DNA of 64,000 nucleotides from Micromonospora sp. KC213 (GTDB taxonomy: Bacteria; Actinomycetota; Actinomycetes; Mycobacteriales; Micromonosporaceae): NCBI RefSeq assembly GCF_004348325.1, contig NZ_SMKF01000002.1:62001-126000 (forward strand). Reading direction: 5' to 3'. The notes below the pieces were generated by a model. That model was not told the origin of the DNA, did no database searches, and saw only the letters and a list, made by a program, of their open reading frames with translations. Every line of letters starts with the position of its first letter. The first letter of the stretch is position 1. Positions 51,574-60,430 of this stretch are shown piece by piece. The position numbers and the translations under genes are program-made.

Positions 51574-52576
51574 ATGATCACACCCAGCCGGCTGGCCAGA
51601 GCAGTGGGCGTCCTCGCCGTGACGCTGCTCCTGACGACGACCGCTCCGGCCCGACGGCAGCACGCTCGGCATCCGTCTCCTCGAGGCCTCGTCCAACCGT
51701 CGTGACGATCCCAGGGCGCGGCTGTACATCGTGGACCACATCAACCCGGGGACCACCATCACCCGCCGGTTCGAGGTCACCAACAACTCCGGCAAGCCGC
51801 ACCCGGTCAACGTCCATGTCACCGCCGCGGAGATCCGCGACAATAGCTTCCGGCCGGCGGACGACCGCAACGCCAACGAACTGCCGTCATGGATCACCAT
51901 CGACCAGCCGACGTTCCTGGCACCACCACACAGCCGCACCCGGCTGACCGCCCGGATCAGCATCCCGCCGAACGCCACCAAGGGGGAGCGCTACGGCGCC
52001 ATCGTCGCCGAGGTGGCGTCACCCACGCCGGGCCAGGACGAGAACGTCCAGATCGTCAACGGGGTCGGTATCCGGGTCTACCTCGACATCGGCCTTGGCG
52101 GCGACCCCCCGTCCGACTTCCGCATCGATCAGGTCACTCCCGGGCGGACCGAGCAGGGCGTACCGATCGTGAAGGCCGACGTCCACAACACCGGCGAGCG
52201 CGCGCTCGACATCGACGGGCAACTGTGGCTGTCCGGCAGCGGCGGCCGGATCAACGCCGGCCCGTTCCGCGCGCAGAGAAGCGCCACCCTCGCGCCCGGT
52301 AGCGGTGGGCGGGTGACATTCCTGCTCGACGAGCAACTGGTCAACGGCCCGTGGGACGCGAAGCTCACCCTGGAGAGTGGGCGGATCCGGCGCACCTTCA
52401 CCGGCACGTTGACCTTTCCCGACCGGGCCGGGGCCTGGGGCCTGCCGTCCACCGTTGGCGACCGGTTGCCGCTGATCCTCGCCGTCGTCGGCGCGCTGAT
52501 CGTCATGGGCAGCGGCGGGATGCTGTTCTTCGTCCGGAAAGGACGGTGGCGTCGCCGGGCGTCGGCGATCCGCTGA
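51574..52576 (+). pseudogene. DUF916-type (WxL-interacting) membrane protein, apparently frameshifted near 51652
   Basis: From ATG 51574 the frame codes a clean signal peptide (VGVLAVTLLLTTTAPA), then hits a stop after 43 codons. In the +1 frame from about 51653 the mature protein reads DGSTLGIRLLEASSNRRDDP, continuing to VDHINPGTTITRRFEVTN, exactly the usual start of DUF916 domains, and stays open to 52576. One extra C in the GGCCCG run at 51649-51653 explains the break. A GTG at 51731 could start a truncated form without a signal peptide. The body has the Ig-like DUF916 domain (about 120 residues), a second domain, a C-terminal helix (LPLILAVVGALIVMGSGGML) and a basic tail. Either a real recent mutation or a sequencing error. 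Confidence 0.7.
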
Positions 52577-52681
52577 TAGCGCCTCCGGTCTCCCGCCGGG
52601 CCCGCCGCACGGCTCAGCCGGCCGCGCCCGCCGGTCGGGTGAGTCGGCGAGCAGCGGCATGGCGGGCCTGCCGGGAGCAGG

Positions 52682-52912
52682 TCAGCGACGGTCGGCGGGG
52701 CGGCGGGTCAGGGCCAGCCCGAGGCCGATCATGCCCAGCCCGAGGAACAGGTGCAGCCAGTTGTCGGCCCCGTTGAGCGGCACGAAGTTGGCGCCGCTGT
52801 CGTGGTCGATCACCAGGCCGTAGAGCCAGAGCACCAGGTACACGGCGCCCCCGGCGACCAGGTACGTGCGGGCGCCCGACACGGTGCGCGCCAGGGCGAG
52901 CCCGGCGACGCC
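52682..52912 (-). pseudogene. DUF4383 membrane protein, 5'-truncated remnant
   Basis: The frame reads GVAGLALARTVSGARTYLVA, then VLWLYGLVIDHDSGANFVPL and DNWLHLFLGLGMIGLGLALT. This is the C-terminal half of DUF4383 proteins (helices 3 and 4 and the NWLH motif). The first about 60 residues, with the conserved N-terminal helices, are missing. Upstream of 52912 the frame stays open but codes an unrelated Pro/Arg-rich peptide. A deletion or rearrangement has removed the 5' part. The stretch to 53172 has no other gene and holds the ferritin-like promoter. Confidence 0.65.
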
Positions 52913-53172
52913 GAAACCCTCCCGGTTGGTCCCGGCAGAGATACCGCGAGCTGGCGTCCGGTGGTGGAGAGGCTGTCCGTGTAAGACGCGTCGCTGTGGG
53001 TAGGAGCGGAGGCGGGGACGTACGCCTTCCACGCCAGCAGCGGTGGCGACCTGTCGGGGGATAACCACAAAGCCCCTCGACCACGACTCGGCCACACCCC
53101 TCCGGCGAGGGCGACAGGAACCCCGACGGCGCGGGTGGCGCCGCGGAAACCCCCGAAGCGAACGGAGAGCCG

Positions 53173-54387
53173 ATGTTCAATCCACTGGATCACAAGGGGC
53201 TTCCCCTGGAGAGCCAGATCCGCAACTGGCGCGAGTTGAACGTGGAGCCGATCGACCCGGAGGCGGTCGACCCCTACACCCGCTGCCGGATCATCACCAT
53301 GAACGGTATCGAGGTGGAGGCGATCAACTTCCAGCACCAGTTCGCCCGCAACTGCCCCGACCAGGAGGTCCGCCGCCAGTTGGCGTACGTCCGGTACGTC
53401 GAGAGCCAGCAGCAGCGGGTGGTGAACTGGCTGCTGCCCGGCGTGGCCAGCGTGCTGGAGACGACCCTGGGTTATGAACAGGTCGCGGTGGACCTCACCG
53501 CCTGGGTCGCCCGCCACGAACCCGACCCGTACCTGAAGCAGGCGTACGAGTTCGGCGTCCTGGAGGACTTCGACCACCTGTACCGCTACGCCAACCTGTA
53601 CGAGATGGTGGAGCGGCGCAAGGCCGAGAAGATCGTCGACGGGCTCACCGAGGTCATGCCGGGGCGGCCCACCGTGCAGGAGCACCGGCACCCGTTCGAC
53701 GAGGTCCGTACCCCGTACGACCGCAACAGCGTCGACCCGCGGTCGAAGCTGAACGCGCTGACGATCCTCTCCGCCGAGCAGCAGGTGATGTTCTACTACA
53801 TGAACGTCGGCCCGCAGTACATGGAGCCGATCGCCCGCCAGCTCTACCAGGAGATCAGCCTGATCGAGCAGGAACACGTCACCCACTACGAGTCGCTGGT
53901 CGACCCGGGTGAGACCTGGTGGGAGCGGCTGCTCACCCACGAGTACAACGAATGCTGGCTCTACTACTCCTTCCAGCAGCAGGAGAGCGACCCGCGGATC
54001 AAGGCGGTGTGGGAGTTGCACCTGCAGATGGAACTGGCGCACCTCCAACAGGCCGCCGACCTGCTGCGCCGGCACGACGGCCGGGAGCCGGAGGAGATCG
54101 TCGGCAGCGCGGGCCTGCCCGAGCCGCTGACCTTCGAACCCAACAAGGAGTACCTGCGCCACCTGCTGGCGACCCAGATCGATCTCACCAAGCTCGGCGA
54201 GGGGTACGTGCGGGAGGCACACGAGCGCTTCGAGTGGATGCAGCAGCAGGTGCACGACGGCCAGCAGCCGCCCAGCGAGCAGGTCATCGACCTGCACCGG
54301 GACCGCTTCGGCGACGAGTACCGAATCGAGACCGAGGGACCGCACCCGGTGGCGGGTCTGCGCGCCCGGGGAGGCAGCCATGACTGA
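53173..54387 (+). CDS. Ferritin-like diiron protein of unknown function
   Basis: 404 residues; GGAGAG before the ATG. The protein is rich in long amphipathic helices with paired E/H motifs expected for a diiron bundle: GVLEDFDHLYRYANLYE, LYQEISLIEQEHVTHYESL (E-x-x-H), LLTHEYNECWLYYSFQQQ and WELHLQMELAHLQQAADLL. The N-terminal part (FNPLDHKGLPLESQIRNWRE) is a short conserved segment. No signal peptide or helix for membrane insertion is seen. I cannot name the family. The last eight bases overlap the hemerythrin gene, so the two iron proteins are made together, likely for oxidative-stress or oxygen handling. Confidence 0.72.
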   Translation: MFNPLDHKGLPLESQIRNWRELNVEPIDPEAVDPYTRCRIITMNGIEVEAINFQHQFARNCPDQEVRRQLAYVRYVESQQQRVVNWLLPGVASVLETTLGYEQVAVDLTAWVARHEPDPYLKQAYEFGVLEDFDHLYRYANLYEMVERRKAEKIVDGLTEVMPGRPTVQEHRHPFDEVRTPYDRNSVDPRSKLNALTILSAEQQVMFYYMNVGPQYMEPIARQLYQEISLIEQEHVTHYESLVDPGETWWERLLTHEYNECWLYYSFQQQESDPRIKAVWELHLQMELAHLQQAADLLRRHDGREPEEIVGSAGLPEPLTFEPNKEYLRHLLATQIDLTKLGEGYVREAHERFEWMQQQVHDGQQPPSEQVIDLHRDRFGDEYRIETEGPHPVAGLRARGGSHD

Positions 54388-54961
54388 CACCGGCGCCCGG
54401 ACCACGTACGAGGAAGACGTGGTCGATCTGCTGCTCGCCCAGCACGCGCGGATCGAACAGCTGTTCCTGCTCGTCATCGGCGGTACCGGCGACATCCGCC
54501 GGGAAGCCTTCGACGACCTGGTCAAGCTGCTCGCGGCGCACGAGACCGCCGAGGAGGAGGTGGTCCATCCGCTGGCCCGCGGCCTGCCCGGCGGTGGCGG
54601 CGACGCGATGGTGGACGAGCGACTGGCCGAGGAACGCCAGGCCAAGGAGACACTGCGGACCTTGGTCGCGGGTGGGGTGGACGCCGAGGGTTTCGAAACC
54701 GGCATCATCCTGCTGCGCGACGCCGTGCTCACCCACGCCCGGTACGAGGAACGCCACGAGTTCCCCCGGCTGCGCCAGCACGTGCCCGCCGAGCAGCTAC
54801 GCGGGCTGGCCGCCGCGGTGCGGGCCGCGGAGGCGACCGCCCCCACCCGGCCTCACCCCGGCGCCCAGTCCGCCACGGCCAACCTGGCCATGGGCCCGGC
54901 GCTGGCGGTCATCGACCGGATCCGCGACGCGGTGCGCAAGCCGTCCGAGGGGAAGCGCTGA
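54380..54961 (+). CDS. Hemerythrin HHE-domain protein
   Basis: 193 residues, overlapping the ferritin-like gene by eight bases. The HHE bundle spans about 8-140: VVDLLLAQHARIEQLFLLV, VKLLAAHETAEEEVVHPLA (H-E-x5-E-x2-H) and DAVLTHARYEERHEFPRLRQ (H-x3-E-x2-H). These His/Glu positions are the usual iron ligands. The C-terminal tail (about 150-193) carries an Ala/Pro-rich segment and LAMGPALAVIDRIRDAVR. Bacterial HHE proteins bind O2 or NO or act in redox stress. Cytoplasmic. Confidence 0.87.
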   Translation: MTDTGARTTYEEDVVDLLLAQHARIEQLFLLVIGGTGDIRREAFDDLVKLLAAHETAEEEVVHPLARGLPGGGGDAMVDERLAEERQAKETLRTLVAGGVDAEGFETGIILLRDAVLTHARYEERHEFPRLRQHVPAEQLRGLAAAVRAAEATAPTRPHPGAQSATANLAMGPALAVIDRIRDAVRKPSEGKR

Positions 54962-54974
54962 CGGCAGGCCCGGG

Positions 54975-55007
54975 GGTGGTGGCCTTCCCACCGGGAAGGC
55001 CACCACC
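54975..55007. terminator. Bidirectional terminator between convergent genes
   Basis: GGTGGTGGCCTTCCC pairs perfectly with its 15-bp complement around ACC. It lies 14 bp after the hemerythrin stop and 81 bp from the 3' end of the DUF2071 gene. Confidence 0.85.
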
Positions 55008-55088
55008 GCACTCCGGCCAGGTGATCCGGCAGCGGGCCGAGCCACGGGAACATCGGCGTGACGTGCCCCTCGACCTCGCCGTCGGATG

Positions 55089-55820
55089 TCAGGTCCGGGC
55101 GCGGACGAGGTGCGGGAAACCGACCCGGACGTCCACACCGTCGGACGCGTGCAGCGCGGGTGGCTGCGCCGGGGCGGGCAGACCGGCGGCCTGGACGACG
55201 TCCTGCCGGAGGTCGACAAGGTTGCCACGGCGAAGCGGCCACGGCGGATGCGCCACGTCCACCGCGACGAGGCGTCCCGCTACCTGGGAATACAGTCGGT
55301 AGCGGGCGGTCAGGAAGTGGTCGAAGGCCGTGAGTTCGGCGTCCCGGTATGCCTGGCCGAAGCGTACCCGCAGGTCGTAGCCGGCCCCGTCCGGTCCGGG
55401 CGTGCGCCGCCGGCCCCGGTAGCGCACCGTGTCGCCGTCAACCTCCACCGCCAGGTCCGACCAGAAGTAGGGCAGTCGCAGGCTGGCGCGCGCGGCGACC
55501 ACGGCCGGCAGCCGCCCGGCGTCGAGCGAGAAGAAGTAGAGCCCGGCGGCGCCGTCCGGCCCGTGGACATAGGTGCGCACGTTCGTCTCCGGGAACCGGG
55601 ACAACCAGGGCACGGCGGGTAGCCGGGGTGGACGCACGTCCTCCATGAGGAAGGGCAACAAGCCGACCCAGGCGGCACCGTCGAAGGTGTGTACGGTCAG
55701 GTCGGCGGGCAGCAGACGTTGGACCACCTGTGCGGGGTACCGCCAGTGGAGGAAGGTCATCGTGCGCCACCGCTGGACCAGCGCGGCGGTGGACACCTGC
55801 GGTGCGCGCGGTGCGCGCAT
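55089..55820 (-). CDS. DUF2071 (YqjF-like) protein
   Basis: 243 residues from ATG 55820, with GAGGAGGTGGG upstream. Typical family blocks: WRTMTFLHWRYPAQVVQRLLP, LTVHTFDGAAWVGLLPFLMED, FPETNVRTYVHGPDGAAGLYFFSLDA, and a late FLTARYRLYSQVAGRLVAVDVAHPPWPL. DUF2071/YqjF proteins have an acetoacetate-decarboxylase-like fold, but their reaction is unknown. It is a single gene, with no membrane segment. The 225-bp gap upstream (55821-56045) contains only promoter sequence for this and the divergent ABC genes. Confidence 0.87.
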   Translation of the reverse strand: MRAPRAPQVSTAALVQRWRTMTFLHWRYPAQVVQRLLPADLTVHTFDGAAWVGLLPFLMEDVRPPRLPAVPWLSRFPETNVRTYVHGPDGAAGLYFFSLDAGRLPAVVAARASLRLPYFWSDLAVEVDGDTVRYRGRRRTPGPDGAGYDLRVRFGQAYRDAELTAFDHFLTARYRLYSQVAGRLVAVDVAHPPWPLRRGNLVDLRQDVVQAAGLPAPAQPPALHASDGVDVRVGFPHLVRART

Positions 55821-56045
55821 CCCACCTCCTCGGAGAGCGCCGACGGCCACACGCCTCGCATCGCCGTACCGCTGGGGCTACCCTTCCGCTGCGCCGGATA
55901 CACCTGCCGAGGGGAGGACGCACCCGGCGCGCGGCGGCCGATCGGCGGCGTGCCGTCCGGTTGCCGGACGCCGGCAAGAATGTCGGCCGATGTCGGCCGG
56001 GTGCCGCCCTGGATGGCGGCCCGACGTGAACCCCACGATAGGGGC

Positions 56046-56972
56046 ATGACAAGCGACTATGCCGTGCTCACCGAGGACTTGACCAAGTTCTACGGCCAGC
56101 GTCGCGGCATCGAGAGCCTCACGCTCCAGGTGGGTGCCGGTGAGGTGCTGGGCTTCCTCGGCCCCAACGGTGCCGGGAAGACCACCACGATCCGCCTGCT
56201 GCTGGACTTCCTGCGTCCGACCGACGGCAGCGCGACCGTCCTCGGACTCGACCCGCGCCGCGACAAGGCCGCGCTGCACCGACAGATCGGCTATCTCCCC
56301 GGCGAGCTGTCGTTTCCCGGCCGGGAGACAGCCGGGGACCTGCTGCGCTTCTTCGGCGCGGCCCGCGGCGGCGTGGCCTGGTCCCAGGTCACCGGCCTGG
56401 CCGAGCGGCTCGATCTGGACCTGTCCCGCCCGGTACGCACCATGAGCAAGGGCAACAAGCAGAAGGTCGGTCTGGTCCAGGCGTTCATGCACCGGCCGGC
56501 GCTGCTGATCCTGGACGAGCCCACCAGTGGCTTGGACCCGCTCATGCAGCAGGAGTTCCTGGCTATGGTCCGGGACGCCCGCGATGCCGGGCAGACGGTC
56601 TTCATGTCCTCGCACGTCCTGGCGGAGGTGCAGCACACCGCCGACCGGGTGGCCATCATCCGGGACGGCCGGCTGGTCGCCGTCGAACGCGTGGAGTCGC
56701 TCGGCAAACGGGCCATCCGGTCGGTGGAGATCCACTTCAATGATCCGGTGGACCCGGCGGAGTTCGACGTCCTGCCCGGGGTCAGTGAGGTGACCGTGTC
56801 CGGGCCGGTGCTCCGGTGCACGGTGAGTGGCCGTCTGGATCCATTGATCAAGGTGGCGGCGCGGCACGAGATCGTGGACATGCTGTCGGCCGAGCCCGAC
56901 CTGGAAGAGACGTTCCTGTCGTTCTACTACCACTCGGAAGGAGCCGGCGATGCTTCCCGCGCTGGTGCGTAA
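56046..56972 (+). CDS. ABC transporter ATP-binding protein
   Basis: 308 residues. Walker A is in GFLGPNGAGKTTTIRLLLDF, the signature region is VRTMSKGNKQKVGLVQAFMH, and Walker B with the catalytic Glu is ALLILDEPTSGLDPLM, followed by the switch His in MSSHVLAEVQHTADRV. The C-terminal 80 residues form an extra beta-rich domain (IHFNDPVDPAEFDVL) seen in exporters of the drug/lantibiotic DRA type. It overlaps the permease gene by 23 bases, so the two are made as one unit. No clear ribosome-binding site precedes the ATG; the start is the usual family start. Confidence 0.92.
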   Translation: MTSDYAVLTEDLTKFYGQRRGIESLTLQVGAGEVLGFLGPNGAGKTTTIRLLLDFLRPTDGSATVLGLDPRRDKAALHRQIGYLPGELSFPGRETAGDLLRFFGAARGGVAWSQVTGLAERLDLDLSRPVRTMSKGNKQKVGLVQAFMHRPALLILDEPTSGLDPLMQQEFLAMVRDARDAGQTVFMSSHVLAEVQHTADRVAIIRDGRLVAVERVESLGKRAIRSVEIHFNDPVDPAEFDVLPGVSEVTVSGPVLRCTVSGRLDPLIKVAARHEIVDMLSAEPDLEETFLSFYYHSEGAGDASRAGA

Positions 56973-57738
56973 GACCTGGCGCGACGACCGCCGCGCAGTG
57001 CTCGGCTGGGCCGTCGGCGTCGCCGCTTTCACCACCATCTACACGTCTTTCTACCGCCAGTTCCAGGGCGCGGCCGAACTCAAGCAGGAGGCCCTGCCCC
57101 AGGGGATGCTGGACTTCCTCGGCATCGCCGACATGTTCTCGCCGGCCGGTTACCTCCAGGCGACGATCTTCAGCCTGGTGGGTCCGCTGCTGGTCCTGAT
57201 GTGCGCGATCACCCTGACCGCCCGGACGATCGCCCGGCCGGAAGAGGACGGCGGCATGGAACTCCTGCTGGCCAACCCGCTCTCCCGTACCGCTTTCGCC
57301 GGCCAGCGTCTCGCGGCCACCGGCACCGCCGTCACCGTGGTCGCGGCCATCCCGTTGCTCCTGCTGTTCGTCGTCGTCCCCCGGGTGGGCATGGACATCC
57401 CGCTGTCCAACGTCGCCGCCGCCGGTGTCGGGTTGATCGCCCTGGTCTGGTGCTTCACCGGCATCGCCTTCCTGGCCGGTGCCGTCTCCGGAAGGCGGAG
57501 CAGCGTCCTGGCGGTCACCGGTGTGCTCGCCGTCGCCGCGTACATGGCCAACGCCATCTCGGGCATGTCCGACGGATGGCACTGGGTGCGCTGGCTGTCG
57601 CCGTTCCACTACTTCATCGGCACCGATCCCCTGCACACCGGTTGGCACCCGGTCGAACTGCTCATCCTCGTGGCCGTCGGTGCCGCGACGGCCCTCGCCG
57701 GAGTGTGGGCGTTCGACCGTCGCGACGTCGGTGTCTGA
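56950..57738 (+). CDS. ABC transporter permease (ABC-2 type)
   Basis: 262 residues with six hydrophobic segments: LGWAVGVAAFTTIYTSFY, ATIFSLVGPLLVLMCAITLT, GTAVTVVAAIPLLLLFVVV, VGLIALVWCFTGIAFLAGAV, SSVLAVTGVLAVAAYMANAI and VELLILVAVGAATALAGVW. The loop RTIARPEEDGGMELLLANPLSR is the family pattern for export permeases related to the Tcr/Act type. It partners the ATP-binding protein just upstream. The substrate is unknown. A terminator follows, then a PucR-type regulator on the same strand. Confidence 0.88.
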   Translation: MLPALVRKTWRDDRRAVLGWAVGVAAFTTIYTSFYRQFQGAAELKQEALPQGMLDFLGIADMFSPAGYLQATIFSLVGPLLVLMCAITLTARTIARPEEDGGMELLLANPLSRTAFAGQRLAATGTAVTVVAAIPLLLLFVVVPRVGMDIPLSNVAAAGVGLIALVWCFTGIAFLAGAVSGRRSSVLAVTGVLAVAAYMANAISGMSDGWHWVRWLSPFHYFIGTDPLHTGWHPVELLILVAVGAATALAGVWAFDRRDVGV

Positions 57739-57742
57739 CGCG

Positions 57743-57783
57743 GAACCTGGTGGTCGTCGACCACGGTCGGCGCCACCAGGTTC
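57743..57783 (+). terminator. Hairpin terminator of the ABC operon
   Basis: GAACCTGGTGG pairs with CCACCAGGTTC (11 bp) across a 19-base loop, four bases after the permease stop. Confidence 0.7.
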
Positions 57784-57846
57784 GGCAACCGGCTGTCGTC
57801 CCCGCCTCCACCCGGGGGCCACCGGAACGCGGACAAGGACCTACCG

Positions 57847-58911
57847 ATGAGCGACCACCGTTGGCTGGCCGACGACTGCGAAGGGCTGCTCCGCGCTCCG
57901 GCCGGCGAGTGGCACGGGCGCACGGCCGCCCGGCTGGGGGCGCGGGCCGCCGCCGAGGGCCTGCACCTACACGACCTCGTCGACGGCGTTTTCGCCGCCG
58001 CCGCGGTCTGCTGGCGTACGCCGCCCCTCGACTCCGCCGACACCACGGACGCCGTGCACCGTCGGGCGGCGACGCTGCTGGACGCCACGCGTGGGGTGTT
58101 GCGGGCCGTCCTCGACGGCTACCTCCGGCAGAGCCGCGCCGAGCTGGTACGCCACGACGCCGAGCGTGCCGCGTTCGTCACCGAACTGTTGACCGGTCGG
58201 GCCGAGCCCGGCAGCCTGGTCGAGCGGGCCCACCGCTACGGCATCCGACTGTCGGCCACGCACACCGTGCTGGTCGCCCGTGCCGCCCACCTCACCGCCG
58301 ACATCACGCACCGCGTCGACGCGGCGCTCGCCGCCCGGTTCGGCGAGGGCAACATCCTCACCACCCTCCGCGACGGTGACCTGGTGTGCATCAGCGCCGG
58401 CGGGCTCCGCGGCATCGGTGCCGAGCTGGCCCACCTGCTCCTCACCGAGCTGGGTGCCGAAGGTTGGCAGGTGGCCGTCGGTCGTCCCCACCCGGGGGTG
58501 CACGGCGTGGCCACCTCTCTCGAAGAGGCGCGCAGCGCCCTCGACCACGCCGCCAAACTGGGCTTCACCGCGCCCGTGCTCAACGCCGCCGACCTGCTGG
58601 TGTTTCCGGTCCTGCTGCGTGACCGGGAGGCCATCACCGACCTGGTCACCACCGTCCTCGGCCCGCTCACCACCGCCCGCGGCGGCGTCGAACCCTACCT
58701 GGAAACCCTGGCTGTGCTCTTCGAGAACCAGGGCAACCACACCGCCACCGCGCGCCAGATGCACCTGTCCGTCCGGGCGGTCACCTACCGTCTCGACCGC
58801 ATCCACAGCCTGACCGGTTACCACCCCAACGAACCCACCCAACGTTTCACCCTGCACGCCGCCGTGCTCGGCGCCCGACTCCTCGGCTGGCCGCACCGGC
58901 AGGAGACGTAG
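57847..58911 (+). CDS. PucR-family (CdaR-like) transcriptional regulator
   Basis: 354 residues. The N-terminal half is an uncharacterised helical sensor region (RHDAERAAFVTELLTGRAEP at its end). A GGDEF-like degenerate middle (about 150-230, THTVLVARAAHLTADITHRV, GVATSLEEARSALDHAAKLG) leads to the PucR C-terminal HTH: VEPYLETLAVLFENQGNHTATARQMHLSVRAVTYRLDRIHSLTG (about 275-320). Such proteins regulate catabolic or export genes in response to small molecules. It follows the ABC operon terminator in the same direction and may control that exporter. Confidence 0.88.
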   Translation: MSDHRWLADDCEGLLRAPAGEWHGRTAARLGARAAAEGLHLHDLVDGVFAAAAVCWRTPPLDSADTTDAVHRRAATLLDATRGVLRAVLDGYLRQSRAELVRHDAERAAFVTELLTGRAEPGSLVERAHRYGIRLSATHTVLVARAAHLTADITHRVDAALAARFGEGNILTTLRDGDLVCISAGGLRGIGAELAHLLLTELGAEGWQVAVGRPHPGVHGVATSLEEARSALDHAAKLGFTAPVLNAADLLVFPVLLRDREAITDLVTTVLGPLTTARGGVEPYLETLAVLFENQGNHTATARQMHLSVRAVTYRLDRIHSLTGYHPNEPTQRFTLHAAVLGARLLGWPHRQET

Positions 58912-58930
58912 GCCGGGAACCGGGCGGTAC

Positions 58931-60202
58931 TCAGCCGCCGACCGTCTGGGCGGTGAGGTAGTCGAGGACGGCGCGTACGTCACCGTCGGTGCGGGACAGG
59001 ACGCGGCGCTGCCGCTGGGCGCCGTTGCCGTCCCGACGCAGCCGGGTGAGCTGGTCGCGTACCCGGTCGAGGTCGCCGTGGCGGTCCAGGGCCGGGGCGA
59101 CCGTGGCGAGCAGCTCGTCGACCAGGTCCCAGGCGGGTCGGGCGCGGCCGGAGCGCAGGTCGATCAGATCGCCGGCGAGACCGTCGTGGGCGGCCCGCCA
59201 GTGCGCGGCGGAGACCAGGCAGTCCCTGATCCGACGGGCCGGCACCCCGGCACGTACGTCGTCGGCGAGCGTCGCCACCAGCGCCCGGACCAGCCCGGCG
59301 ACCAGCACGGTGTCGTCCACCGTCGGGCAGACGTCGCCCACCCGGACCTCCACGGTGGGATACGCGGCCGACGGGCGCGCGTACCAGTAGACCATCGCGG
59401 CGTCGAGCAGGATGCCGGCCTTGATCAACTCCCCGACGGTGGCGTCGTAGTCGGTGGCGGACTCGAAGTGCGGGGTGGGTCCGATGCTGGGCCAGCGTTC
59501 CAGCTGCATGGACCGCCAACTGGCGTGCCCGGTGTCGTGGCCGTCGTGCAGGGGCGAGTTGGCGGTGATGGCCTGCACCACGGGCAGCCAGGGGCGCAGG
59601 TAGTTGCAGATCTGCACGGCCAGCTCCCGGTCCGGTACGCCGACGTGCACGTGGCAGCCGCACACCGCCGGGTCGTGGGCGACCGGGCCGAAACGGCGGG
59701 ACATGGCGTGGTACCGCGGCTCGTCCGGCACCGAACGGTGCCGCTCGTGTACGGGCGTGGCCCCGACCGCGACCAGCCGGGCCCCGACGGCCCGGGCCGC
59801 GTCGGCGGCACGCCCGCGCAACTCCAACAGGTGGGCCCGGAGTTCACCGAGGTCGGCGCAGACCGGCGTGACCATTTCGACCATGCTGTGCCGGAACTCC
59901 TGCCGGCTCTGCTCACGCGCCGCGGTCGACAGTGCGGCGCGGACCCGGTCGGCGGCCGGGAGACTCTCCCCGGTGACCGGGTGCAGCAGCAGGAACTCCT
60001 CCTCCACCCCCAAGGTCATCAGCCTGGAAGCGGTGTCCGTGGTGGTGGCGCGCGGCGGGTTGTACGTCATCGGCACCTGCTTCCAGAGCTGGCCCCGGCC
60101 AGTGGTGCCGGCGGTCTCCCGATCGAGGGCCGGCCCTTCCGGGTTGAGGCTCGTCGACCACGCCTGCTCGTCGACGACTGGGCCGTCACCCGACGGCGTC
60201 AT
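58931..60202 (-). CDS. Carboxylate-amine ligase, glutamate-cysteine ligase family 2 (YbdK type)
   Basis: 423 residues from ATG 60202, which is probably leaderless; ATG 60070 and 60019 give 379 and 362 residues, nearer the usual family length. The core begins MTLGVEEEFLLLHPVTGE, with FRHSMVEMVTPVCADL, HDPAVCGCHVHVGVPDRE, HASWRSMQLERWPSIGPTPHF and YPTVEVRVGDVCPTVDDTVL. These are GCS2 landmarks. The family joins an amino group to a carboxylate using ATP; actinomycete members make mycothiol-independent gamma-glutamyl or other amides, and the substrates here are unknown. It is divergent from the amidotransferase gene, hinting at a shared pathway of peptide-like osmolyte synthesis. Confidence 0.85.
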   Translation of the reverse strand: MTPSGDGPVVDEQAWSTSLNPEGPALDRETAGTTGRGQLWKQVPMTYNPPRATTTDTASRLMTLGVEEEFLLLHPVTGESLPAADRVRAALSTAAREQSRQEFRHSMVEMVTPVCADLGELRAHLLELRGRAADAARAVGARLVAVGATPVHERHRSVPDEPRYHAMSRRFGPVAHDPAVCGCHVHVGVPDRELAVQICNYLRPWLPVVQAITANSPLHDGHDTGHASWRSMQLERWPSIGPTPHFESATDYDATVGELIKAGILLDAAMVYWYARPSAAYPTVEVRVGDVCPTVDDTVLVAGLVRALVATLADDVRAGVPARRIRDCLVSAAHWRAAHDGLAGDLIDLRSGRARPAWDLVDELLATVAPALDRHGDLDRVRDQLTRLRRDGNGAQRQRRVLSRTDGDVRAVLDYLTAQTVGG

Positions 60203-60208
60203 GCCCTC

Positions 60209-60214
60209 ACCGTA
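60209..60214 (-). promoter_or_regulatory. Probable leaderless -10 box of the GCS2 gene
   Basis: On the minus strand TACGGT ends six bases before the ATG at 60202, which favours that start over the internal ones. The rest of the 228-bp divergent gap is free of genes. Confidence 0.35.
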
Positions 60215-60430
60215 CGATCCGCAGCCCCGCTTCCGGGCCGGATCGGTCAACGCAGGGTGACGGCCGGGCCGCCCAGCGTGAGGAAACGCTGTCACGGAGT
60301 CCAGGTGTGCGCCTCGCCTCAGCGGGTAGCCCCCGGCGGCGGACCGTGTCGGTGGTCGTCGGCGGGGTCCGGATCGCAGCGGCGCGTGGTGACGAATCAC
60401 CGGACCCGAGGACGGAAAGGGTGGCCACTG

